A stretch of 64,000 nt of DNA, taken from the NCBI RefSeq assembly GCF_029227915.1, contig NC_079876.1, positions 4,838,001 to 4,902,000 of the forward strand, in the 5' to 3' direction. Made by a program: the position numbers and the translations under genes. This DNA is from Hydractinia symbiolongicarpus. Taxonomy: Eukaryota; Cnidaria; Hydrozoa; Anthoathecata; Hydractiniidae. Under the pieces are notes generated by a model, which saw only the letters and a list, made by a program, of their open reading frames with translations, was not told where the DNA came from and did no database searches. Shown here in pieces: positions 1 through 9,737 of the stretch (positions are counted from its first letter, which is position 1; the number at the start of each line of letters is the position of its first letter).

Positions 1-866
1 CACAGTCCAAAATCAGTTCAATTATGTGCCACAGTCAATCGTTTCACTGTTAAAAGCGATGCAACCTAGTAATATCAGATAAATATCGCTAAATACATGT
101 TGGTACGAAAATGTGACCCAACCGTTGAAACTCAAACGCACTGACACCGTTAGAAAGTCAATGAAATGTAGTTTTTGAAACTGTCGCTACTCCTTCAGCG
201 CGCAATAACGGATAGGATTGATACCACAGAAAAGAACGGCTTATTTATGTAAATTTTTAAATGAAGCGCTACCACAGCGTCCAGTGTAATCGCTGATTTG
301 CAGTTATCACGTCAAATTAAGAAGAATGTTTTTTCTGGGATTCCATTTGTGTCATCCATCACATTGATCAGGTCACAGTCCAAAGTTAGTTCAATTAAGT
401 CCCACAGTCAATCGTTTCACTGTTAAAAGCGATGCAACCTAGTAATATCTGATAAATATCGCTAAATAGATGTTGGTACGAATATGTGACCCAACTGTTG
501 AAACTCAAACGAACTGACACCCTTAGAAAGTCAATGAAATGTAGTTCTTGAAACTGTCGCTATTTCTTCAGCGCGCGATAACGGATAGGATTGGTTCCAT
601 AATATAAAAACGACTTTTTTTTATCTTAATTCTTAAATGAAGTGCTACCACAAAGCCCAGTGTAGTCGCTGAGTTTCGGCAATCATTTCATATTAGGAAG
701 AATGTTTTTTCTTGGAGTCCATTTGTATCACTTTCACATTTATAAGGTCACAGTCCATAATGAGTTCAATTAAATCCCACAGTCAATCGTTTCACTGCTA
801 AAAGCCATACAACCTAGTAATATCAGAAAAATATCGCTAAGTACATGTTGGTACGAATATGTGACC

Positions 867-891
867 CAACCGTTGTAACTCAAACGGATTG
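867..891. other. Bulged inverted repeat with CCGTT/AACGG arms (exemplar)
   Basis: CAACCGTT at 867-874 pairs with AACGGATTG at 883-891, whose reverse complement is CAATCCGTT: eight pairs with one bulged base, around an eight-base loop GTAACTCA. A further CCGTT usually follows about ten bases later; in this unit it reads ACGTT. In other monomers the arms become TCGTT and AACGA together, keeping the pairing. CCGTTG also fits the MYB-type consensus CNGTTR. It lies within ten bases of the GTAC palindrome in every monomer, so the two form one roughly 50-bp block. Confidence 0.55.
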
Positions 892-1214
892 ACAACGTTA
901 GAACGTCAATGAAGTGTAGTTTTTGAAACTGTCGCTATTTCTTCAGCGCGATAACGGATAGGATTGGTCACACAGTAAAGAACGACTTATTTACCTAAAT
1001 TTTTAAATAAAGCGCTACCACATCGCCCAGTGTAATGGCTGAGCTCCTGCAATCACGTCAAATTAAGAAGAATGTTTTTTCTTGGAGTCCATTTGTGTCA
1101 TTTATCACATTGATCAGGTCACGGTCCAAAGTTAGTTCAATTAAGTCCCACAGTCAATCGTTTCACTGTTAAAAGCGATGCAACCTAGTAATATCAGATA
1201 AATATCGCTAAATA

Positions 1215-1588
1215 CATGTTGGTACGAAAATGTGACTCAACCGTTGAAACTCAAACGGACTGACACCGTTAAAAAGTCAATGAAATGTAGTTTTTGAAGC
1301 TGTAGCTAATTCTTCAGCGCGCGATATCGGCTAGGATTGGTCCCACCATAAAATTTGACTTATTTTGTCTAATTTTTTAAATGAAGCGCTACCACAGCGC
1401 CCAGTGTAATCGCTGAGTTCCGGCAATCACGTCAAATTAAGAAGAATGTTATTTCTTGGAGTCCAATTGTCTCACTTATAACATTTATAAGGTCACAGTC
1501 CAAAATCAGTTCAATTATGTGCCACAGTCAATCGTTTCACTGTTAAAAGCCATACAACCTAGTAATATTAGAAAAATATCGCTAAATA
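1215..1588. repeat. Exemplar of monomer subtype A
   Basis: This unit, counted landmark to landmark, shows subtype A. It is preceded by AAAGCGATGCAACC and AGATAAATATCGC, reads GTACGAAAATG at the landmark, then CCGTTGAAACTC and AAACGGACTGAC, and has CCGTTAAAAAGTC. Type A landmarks in the first 8.6 kb are at 96, 469, 1215, 1962, 2705, 3777, 4506, 5252, 6370, 7115, 7861 and 8608; a few carry GAATATG or are A/C hybrids. Subtypes are defined by eye from linked variants; individual copies mix them. Confidence 0.8.
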
Positions 1589-1606
1589 CATGTTGGTACG
1601 AATATG
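1589..1606. other. GTAC-centred imperfect palindrome, one per monomer (exemplar)
   Basis: CATGTTGGTACGAATATG compared with its reverse complement matches at 14 of 18 positions, centred on GTAC; the flanking A and T extend the dyad to 16 of 20. It recurs in almost every monomer and is among the most conserved parts of the family. Type A copies (GAAAATG) and type C copies (GATACG) each lose symmetry at specific positions. A dyad of this size could be a protein-binding site, but no known site is recognised. Confidence 0.6.
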
Positions 1607-1758
1607 TGACCCAACCGTTGTAACTCAAACGGATTAACACCGTTAGAAAGTCAATGAAATGTAGTTTTTGAAACTGTCGCTATTTCTTCAGCGCGCGATA
1701 ACGGATAGGATTGATACCACAGAAAAGAACGACTTATTTATCTAAATTTTTATATGAA

Positions 1759-1773
1759 GCGCTACCACAGCGC
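1759..1773. other. GCGCT-ACCAC-AGCGC hairpin motif (exemplar)
   Basis: A perfect five-base inverted repeat with a five-base loop sits just after the A/T tract in most monomers and contains AGCGCT at its left arm. Variants GCGCTACCACAACGC and GTGCTACCACAGAGC disrupt the pairing without compensation, so a conserved structural role is doubtful. It is listed as a visible structural motif only. Confidence 0.45.
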
Positions 1774-3079
1774 CCAGTGTAATCGCTGATTTGCAGTAAT
1801 CACGTCAAATTAAGAAGAATGTTTTTTCTGGGAGTCCATTTCTGTCATCTATCACATTGATCAGGTCACAGTCCAAAGTTAGTTCAATTAAGTCCCACAG
1901 TCAATCGTTTCACTGTTAAAAGCGATGCAACCTAGTAATATCAGATAAATATCGCTAAATACATGTTGGTACGAATATGTGACCCAGCTGTTGAAACTCA
2001 AACGAACTGACACCATTAGGAAGTCAATGAAATGTACTTTGAAACTGTCGCTATTTCTTCAGCGCGCGATAACGGCCAGGATTCGACCCACAGTAAAAAA
2101 TGACTCATTAATCTAAATTTTTAATTGAAGCGCTACCACAGCGCCCAGTGAAATCGCTGAATTTCGGCAATCATTTCAAATTAAGAGGAATGTTATTTCT
2201 TGGAGTCTAATTTTCTCACTTTCGCATTTATAAGGTCACAGTCCATAATCAGTTCAATTAAGTCTCACAGTCAATCGTTTCACTGTTAAAAGCCATACAA
2301 CTTAGTAATACCGGAAAAATATCGCTAAATACATGTTGGTACGAATATGTGAGTCAACCGTTGTAACTCAAACGGATTGATACTGTTAGAAAGTCAATGA
2401 AAATTAATTTTTGAAACTGTCGCTATTTTTTCAGCGCTCGATAACGGCTTGGATTGGTCCCACAGTAAAAGATGACTTATTTACCTAAACTTTCAAATGA
2501 AGCGCTACCACAGCGCCCATTGTAATCGCTGAGTTCCGGCAATCACGTCAAATTAAGAAGAATGTTATTTCTTGGAGTCTAATTCCCTCATTTATCACAT
2601 TTATCAGGTCAAAGTCCAAAGTTAGTTCAATTAAGTCCAACAGTCAATCGATTCATAGCTAAAAGCGATGCAACCTAGTAATATCAGAAAAATATCGCTA
2701 AATACATGTTGGTACGAATATGTGACCAAACCGTTGTTACTGAAACGGACTGACACCGTTAGAAAATCAAGGAAATTTTGTTCTTGAAACTGTCGCTATT
2801 TCTTCAGCGCACGATAACGGCTAGGATTGGTTCCATAATATAAAAACGACTTTTTTTATCTTAATTCCTAAATGAAGTGCTACCACAGAACCCAGTGTAA
2901 TCGCTGAGTTTCGGCAATCATGTCAAATTAAGAAGAATGTTATTTCTTGGAGTCCAATTGTCTCCTTTATCACATTTATCAGGTGACAGTCCAAAGTTAG
3001 TTCAATTAAGTCCCATAGTCGATCGTTCCATTGTTAAAAGCGATGCAACCTTGTAATCTCAGAAAAATATCGCTAAACA

Positions 3080-3403
3080 CATGTTGATACGAATATGTGA
3101 CCAACCGTTGAAACTCAAACGGACTGGCACCGTTAGAAAGTCAATGAAATGTAGTTTTTGAAACTGTCGCTATTTCTTCATTGCGCGAAAACGGCTAGGA
3201 TTGCTCCCACAGTTGAAAGTGTAATCGCTGAGTTCCGGCAATCATGTCAAATTAAGAAGAATGTTATTTCTTGGAGTCCAATTGTCTCATTCATCACATT
3301 TATCAGGTCACAGTCCAAAGTTAGTTCAATTAAGTTCCACAGTCAATCGTTTCATTGTTAAAAGCGATGCAACCTAGTAATCACAGAAAAATATCGCTAA
3401 ACA
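3080..3403. repeat. 324-bp monomer with 48-bp deletion
   Basis: The landmark spacing is 324 instead of about 372 bp. At 3218-3221 the sequence TTGAAAGTG runs straight into TAATCGCTGAG. The intact relative near 11731 shows that 48 bp, containing the A/T tract and the hairpin motif, are missing. AGTG occurs at both edges of the lost segment, consistent with deletion through a four-base microhomology. The deletion also creates an open frame at 3158-3361 that I do not regard as a gene. Confidence 0.9.
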
Positions 3404-4015
3404 CATGTTGATACAAATATGTGAGCCAACCGTTGAAACTCACTCGGACTGACACCGTTAGAAAGTCAATGAAATGTAGTTTTTGAAACTGTCGCTATTT
3501 CTTCATTGCGCGATAACGGCTAGGATTGCTCCCAGAGTTAAAAATGACTTATTAATCTAAATTTCTAAATGAAGCGCTACCACAGCGCCCAGTGTAATCG
3601 CTGAGTTCCGGCAATCATGTCAAATTAAGAAGAATGTTATTTCTTGGAGTCCAATTTCCTCATTTATCACATTTATCAGGTAACAGTCCAAAGTTAGTTC
3701 AATTAAGTCCCTCAGTCAATCGTTTCACTGTTAAAAGCGATGCAACCTAGTAATATCAGATAAATATCGCTAAATACATGTCTGTACGAATATGTGACCT
3801 AACCGTTGAAACTATAACGGACTGGCACCGTTAGAAAGTCAATGAAATGTAGTTTTTGAAACTGTCGCTATTTCTCCAGCGCGCGATAACGGCTAGGATT
3901 GGTCCCACAGTGAAACATGACTTTTTATCTTAATTTTTAATTGAAGCGCTACTACAGCGGTCAGTGTAATCGCTGAGTTTCAGCGATCATTTCATATTAA
4001 GAAGAAAGTTATTTC
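3222..4015. repeat. Ordinary monomers between higher-order blocks
   Basis: About two type A/C hybrid monomers (landmarks 3404 and 3777) whose order I could not match to a long duplicate elsewhere in the window. The 3404 unit carries CACATGTTGATACAA, a C-like landmark with a private change. Nothing other than satellite is present. Confidence 0.8.
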
Positions 4016-4134
4016 TTGGAGTCCAATTGTCTCACTTTCACATTTATAAGGTCACAGTCCATAATCAGTTCAATTAAATCCCACAGTCAAAAAAGCCATA
4101 CAACCTAGTAATATCAGAAAAATATCGCTAAGTA
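3777..4134. repeat. 358-bp monomer with 13-bp deletion
   Basis: Near 4088-4091 CCACAGTCAA runs into AAAAGCCATAC. The intact form has TCGTTTCACTGTT between these, so 13 bp are missing, matching the short landmark spacing. The sister segment near 5940 is intact, so the deletion is private to this copy and probably recent. Confidence 0.88.
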
Positions 4135-7100
4135 CATGTTGGTACGAATATGTGACCCAACCGTTGTAACTCAAACGGATTGACAACGTTACAACGTCAA
4201 TGAAGTGTAGTTTTTGAAACTGTCGCTATTTCTTCAGCGCTATAACGGATAGGATTGGTTACACAGTAAAGAACGACTTATTTACCTAAATTTTTAAATA
4301 AAGCGCTACCACAACGCCCAGTGTAATCGCTGAGCTCCGGCAATCACGTCAAATTAAGAAGAATGTTTTTTCTTGGAGTCCATTTGTGTCATCTATCACA
4401 TTGATCAGGTCACAGTCCAAGGTTAGTTCAATTAAGTCCCACAGTCAATCGTTTCACTGTTAAAAGCGATGCAACCTAGTGATATCAGATGAATATCGCT
4501 AAATACATGTTGGTTCGAAGATGTGACCTAACCGTTGAAACTCAAACGGACTTACACCGTTAAAAAGTCAATGAAATGTAGTTTTTGAAACTGTAGCTAC
4601 TTCTTCAGGGCGCGATAATGGCTAGGATTGGTCCCACAGTAAAGAACGACTTATTTATCTAACTGTTAAAATGAAGCGCTACCACAGCGCCCAGTGTAAT
4701 CGCTGAGTTCTGGCAATTACGTCAAATTAAGAAGAATGTTATTTCTTGGAGTCCAATTGTCTCACTTATAACATTTATAAGGTCACAGTCCAAAATCAGT
4801 TCAATTATGTGCCACAGTCAATCGTTTCACTGGTAAAAGCCATACAACCTAGTAATATCAGAAAAATATCGCTAAATACATGTTGGTACGAATATGTGAC
4901 CCAACCGTTGTAACTCAAACGGATTAACACCGTTAGAAAGTCAATAAAATGTAGTTTTTGAAAATGTCGCTATTTCTTCAGCGCGCGATAACGGATAGGA
5001 TTAGTCCCACAGAAAAGAACGACTTATTTATCTAAATTTTTAAATGAAACGCTACCACAGCGCCCAGTGTAATCGCTGATTTGCGGTAATCACGTCAAAT
5101 TAAGAAGAATGTTTTTTCTTGGAGTCCATTTGTGTCATCTATCACATTGATCAGGTCACGGTCCAAAGGTAGTTCAATTAAGTCCCACAGTCAATCGTTT
5201 CACTGTTAAAAGCGATGCAACCTAGTGATATCAGATAAATATCGCTAAATACATGTTGGTACGAAGATGTGACCTAACCGTTGAAACTCAAACGGACTGA
5301 CACCGTTAAAAAGTCAATGAAATGTAGTTTTTGAAACTGTAGCTACTTCTTCAGCGCGCGATAACGGCTAGGATTGGTCCCACAGTAAAGAACGACTTAT
5401 TTATCTAACTTTTTAAATGAAGCGCTACCACAGCGCCAAGTGTAATCGCTGAGTTCCGGCAATCACGTCAAATTAAGAAGAATGTTATTTCTTGGAGTCC
5501 AATTGTCTCACTTATAACATTTATAAGGTCACAGTCCATAATCAGTTCAATTAAATCCCACAGTCAATCGTTTCACTGTTAAAAGCCATACAACCTAGTA
5601 ATATCAGAAAAATATCGCTAAGTACATGTTGGTACGAATATGTGAGCCAACCGTTGTAACTCAAACGGATTGACAACGTTAGAACGTCAATGAAGTGTAG
5701 TTTTTGAAACTGTTGCTATTTCTTCAGCGCGCGATAACGGATAGGATTGGTTCCATAATATAAAAACGACTTTTTTTATCTTAATTCTTAAATGAAGTGC
5801 TACAACAAAGCCCAGTGTAGTCGCTGAGTTTCGGCAATCATTTCATATCAGGAAGAATGTTATTTCTTGGAGTCCAATTGTCTCACTTTCACATTTATAA
5901 GGTCACAGTCCATAATCAGTTCAATTAAATCCCACAGTCAATCGTTTCACTGTTAAAAGCCATACAACCTAGTAATATCAGAAAAATATCGCTAAGTACA
6001 TGTTGGTACGAATATGTGGCCCAACCGTTGTAACTCAAACGGATTGACAACGTTACAACGTCAATGAAGTGTAATTTTTGAAACTGTCGCTATTTCTTCA
6101 GCGCGATAACGGATAGGATTGGTTACACAGTAAAGAACGACTTATTTACCTAAATTTTTAAATAAAGCGCTACCACAACGCCCAGTGTAATCGCTGAGCT
6201 CCGGCAATCACGTCAAATTAAGAAGAATGTTTTTTCTTGGAGTCCATTTGTGTCATCTATCACATTGATCAGTTCACAGTCCAAGGTTAGTTCAATTAAG
6301 TCCCACAGTCAATCGTTTCACTGTTAAAAGCGATGCAACCTAGTGATATCAGATGAATATCGCTAAATACATGTTGGTACGAAGATGTGACCTAACCGTT
6401 GAAACTCAAACGGACTTACACCGTTAAAAAGTCAATGAAATGTAGTTTTTGAAACTGTAGCTACTTCTTCAGCGCGCGATAATGGCTAGGATTGGTCCCA
6501 CAGTAAAGAACGACTTATTTATCTAACTTTTTAAATGAAGCGCTACCACAGCGCCCAGTGTAATCGCTGAGTTCTGGCAATCACGTCAAATTAAGAAGAA
6601 TGTTATTTCTTGGAGTCCAATTGTCTCACTTATAACATTTATAAGGTCACAGTCCAAAATCAGTTCAATTATGTGCCACAGTCAATCGTTTCACTGGTAA
6701 AAGCCATACAACCTAGTAATATCTGAAAAATATCGCTAAATACATGTTGGTACGAATATGTGACCCAACCGTTGTAACTCAAACGGATTAACACCGTTAG
6801 AAAGTCAATAAAATGTAGTTTTTGAAACTGTCGCTATTTCTTCAGCGCGCGATAACGGATAGGATTAGTCCCACAGAAAAAACGACTTATTTATCTAAAT
6901 TTTTAAATGAAGCGCTACCACAGCGCCCAGTGTAATCGCTGATTTGCGGTAATCACGTCAAATTAAGAAGAATGTTTTTTCTTGGAGTCCATTTGTGTCA
7001 TCTATCACATTGATCAGGTCACAGTCCAAGGTTAGTTCAATTAAATCCCACAGTCAATCGTTTCACTGTTAAAAGCGATGCAACCTAGTGATATCAGATA

Positions 7101-8512
7101 AATATCGCTAAATACATGTTGGTACGAAGATGTGACCTAACCGTTGAAACTCAAACGGACTGTCACCGTTAAAAAGTCAATGAAATGTAGTTTTTCAAAC
7201 TGTAGCTACTTCTTCAGCGCGCGATAACGGCTAGGATTAGTCCCACAGTAAAGAACGACTTATTTATCTAACTTTTTAAATGAAGCGCTACCACAGCGCC
7301 CAGTGTAATCGCTGAGTTCCGGCAATCACGTCAAATTAAGAAGAATGTTATTTCTTGGAGTCTAATTGTCTCACTTATAACATTTATAAGGTCACAGTCC
7401 AAAATCAGTTCAATTATGTGCCACAGTCAATCGTTTCACTGTTAAAAGCCATACAACCTAGTAATAACAGAAAAATATCGCTAAATACATGTTGGTACGA
7501 ATATGTGAGCCAACCGTTGTAACTCAAACGGATTAACACCGTTAGTAAGTCAATGAAATGTAGTTTTTGAAACTGTCGCTATTTCTTCAGCGCGCGATAA
7601 CGGATAGGATTAGTCCCACAGAAAAGAACGACTTATTTATCTAAATTTTTAAATGAAACGCTACCACAGCGCCCAGTGTAATCGCTGATTTGCGGTAATC
7701 ACGTCAAATTAAGAAGAATGTTATTTCTTGGAGTCCATTTGTGTCATCTATCACATTGATCAGGTCACGGTCCAAAGGTAGTTCAATTAAGTCCCACAGT
7801 CAATCGTTTCACTGTTAAAAGCGATGCAACCTAGTGATATCAGATAAATATCGCTAAATACATGTTGGTACGAAGATGTGACCTAACAGTTGAAACTCAA
7901 ACGGACTGACACCGTTAAAAAGTCAATGAAATGTAGTTTTTGAAACTGTAGCTACTTCTTCAGCGCGCGATAACGGCTAGGATTGGTCCCACAGTAAAGA
8001 ACGACTTATTTATCTAACTTTTTAAATGAAGCGCTACCACAGCGCCAAGTGTAATCGCTGAGTTCCGGCAATCACGTCAAATTAAGAAGAATGTTATTTC
8101 TTGGAGTCCAATTGTCTCACTTATAACATTTATAAGGTCACAGTCCATAATCAGTTCAATTAAATCCCACAGTCAATCGTTTCACTGCTAAAAGCCATAC
8201 AACCTAGTAATATCAGAAAAATATCGCTAAGTACATGTTGGTACGAATATGTGAGCCAACCGTTGTAACTCAAACGGATTGACAACGTTAGAACGTCAAT
8301 GAAGTGTAGTTTTTGAAACTGTCGCTATTTCTTCAGCGCGCGATAACGGATAGGATTGGTTCCATAATATAAAAACGACTTTTTTTATCTTAATTCTTAA
8401 ATGAAGTGCTACAACAAAGCCCAGTGTAGTCGCTGAGTTTCGGCAATCATTTCATATTAGGAAGAATGTTATTTCTTGGAGTCCAATTGTCTCACTTTCA
8501 CATTTATAAGGT
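4016..8512. repeat. Five- and seven-monomer duplications (1864 and 2609 bp)
   Basis: Alternating A and B monomers. About 4016-5537 matches 5880-7401 at offset 1864 (five monomers); the shared rare string CGTTACAACGTC occurs near 4190 and 6053. About 4800-5990 matches 7410-8520 at offset 2609 (seven monomers); the rare GTCCAAAGGTAG occurs at 5161 and 7770, and GTGAGCCAACCG followed by GTTAGAACG at both 5640 and 8250. The duplications overlap, so they arose in at least two steps. Confidence 0.82.
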
Positions 8513-9737
8513 CACAGTCCAAAATCAGTTCAATTATGTGCCACAGTCAATCGTTTCACTGTTAAAAGCGATGCAACCTAGTAATATCAGATAAATATCG
8601 CTAAATACATGTTGGTACGAAAATGTGACCCAACCGTTGAAACTCAAACGCACTGACACCGTTAGAAAGTCAATGAAATGTAGTTTTTGAAACTGTCGCT
8701 ACTCCTTCAGCGCGCAATAACGGATAGGATTGATACCACAGAAAAGAACGGCTTATTTATGTAAATTTTTAAATGAAGCGCTACCACAGCGTCCAGTGTA
8801 ATCGCTGATTTGCAGTTATCACGTCAAATTAAGAAGAATGTTTTTTCTGGGATTCCATTTGTGTCATCCATCACATTGATCAGGTCACAGTCCAAAGTTA
8901 GTTCAATTAAGTCCCACAGTCAATCGTTTCACTGTTAAAAGCGATGCAACCTAGTAATATCTGATAAATATCGCTAAATAGATGTTGGTACGAATATGTG
9001 ACCCAACTGTTGAAACTCAAACGAACTGACACCCTTAGAAAGTCAATGAAATGTAGTTCTTGAAACTGTCGCTATTTCTTCAGCGCGCGATAACGGATAG
9101 GATTGGTTCCATAATATAAAAACGACTTTTTTTTATCTTAATTCTTAAATGAAGTGCTACCACAAAGCCCAGTGTAGTCGCTGAGTTTCGGCAATCATTT
9201 CATATTAGGAAGAATGTTTTTTCTTGGAGTCCATTTGTATCACTTTCACATTTATAAGGTCACAGTCCATAATGAGTTCAATTAAATCCCACAGTCAATC
9301 GTTTCACTGCTAAAAGCCATACAACCTAGTAATATCAGAAAAATATCGCTAAGTACATGTTGGTACGAATATGTGACCCAACCGTTGTAACTCAAACGGA
9401 TTGACAACGTTAGAACGTCAATGAAGTGTAGTTTTTGAAACTGTCGCTATTTCTTCAGCGCGATAACGGATAGGATTGGTCACACAGTAAAGAACGACTT
9501 ATTTACCTAAATTTTTAAATAAAGCGCTACCACATCGCCCAGTGTAATGGCTGAGCTCCGGCAATCACGTCAAATTAAGAAGAATGTTTTTTCTTGGAGT
9601 CCATTTGTGTCATTTATCACATTGATCAGGTCACGGTCCAAAGTTAGTTCAATTAAGTCCCACAGTCAATCGTTTCACTGTTAAAAGCGATGCAACCTAG
9701 TAATATCAGATAAATATCGCTAAATACATGTTGGTAC
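8513..9737. repeat. Segment S1, copy 2, left part
   Basis: Near-exact copy of 1-1225 at offset 8512, including the unusual GATGTTGG landmark (469 and 8981) and the GCGCAATAACGG and GATACCACAG variants. The S1 match continues to about 11731, so S1 copy 2 overlaps the start of the next block. Confidence 0.87.

Larger units (their letters stand above)
1589..1961. repeat. Exemplar of monomer subtype B with module map
   Basis: Subtype B is preceded by AAAGCCATACAACC and AGAAAAATATCGC and reads GTACGAATATG, then CCGTTGTAACTC and AAACGGATT. Counting from the C of CATG as 1, a typical monomer contains: a GTAC-centred palindrome at 1-18; a bulged inverted repeat at about 24-48; another CCGTT at 52-56; a CG-rich patch with GCGCGCG at about 103-109; a first CCCACAG at 128; an A/T tract at about 151-167; a GCGCT/AGCGC hairpin at 171-185; AGGTCA at 275; AGTTCA at 293; a second CCCACAG at 306; and the A/B diagnostic site at about 331-343. 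Type B landmarks in the first 8.3 kb are 844, 1589, 2332, 4135, 4879, 5625, 5999, 6743, 7488 and 8234. Confidence 0.8.
1..3221. repeat. Segment S1, copy 1 (repeats at offset 8512)
   Basis: About nine monomers starting inside a unit at CACAGTCC. This stretch matches 8513 to about 11731 at a constant offset of 8512 bp. Reading both by eye I found only a handful of differences, for example TCCTGC/TCCGGC near 1035, CGACCC/CGTCCC near 2074 and AAAATCAAGG/AAAGTCAATG near 2765. The match ends where copy 1 has a 48-bp deletion at 3218-3221. It contains several D and C modules near its right end. Confidence 0.88.

Noticed and set aside
1430-1440. CRE/ATF-like site (ATCACGTCA, TTACGTCA)
   Set aside because: The word is short, differs by a base from TGACGTCA in most copies and is often mutated to ATGTCA or TTTCA. 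Chance is a sufficient explanation.
1615-1632. CENP-B box
   Set aside because: The CCGTTG...AAACGG words recall the CENP-B box, but the required TTCG....A..CGGG spacing is absent: the two CG words are 14 bases apart instead of 9, and no CGGG occurs. I found no match elsewhere in the monomer.
3158-3361. Open reading frame of 67 codons
   Set aside because: It starts at TTG inside the satellite and exists because the private 48-bp deletion at 3218-3221 joins two frames. The intact relative near 11670-11870 does not encode it. No codon, start or signal evidence supports a gene.
4233-4245. Loss of one CG in GCGCGCG as a distinct subtype
   Set aside because: GCGCTATAACGG and GCGCGATAACGG versions occur in unrelated units (about 945, 4233, 6100 and 13560), so this is a recurrent short-repeat slip and not a stable subtype marker.
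5761-5775. T-run length differences (6-9 T) in the segment after ACGAC
   Set aside because: Homopolymer length varies between otherwise identical copies and is prone to sequencing error, so I did not use it to define blocks.
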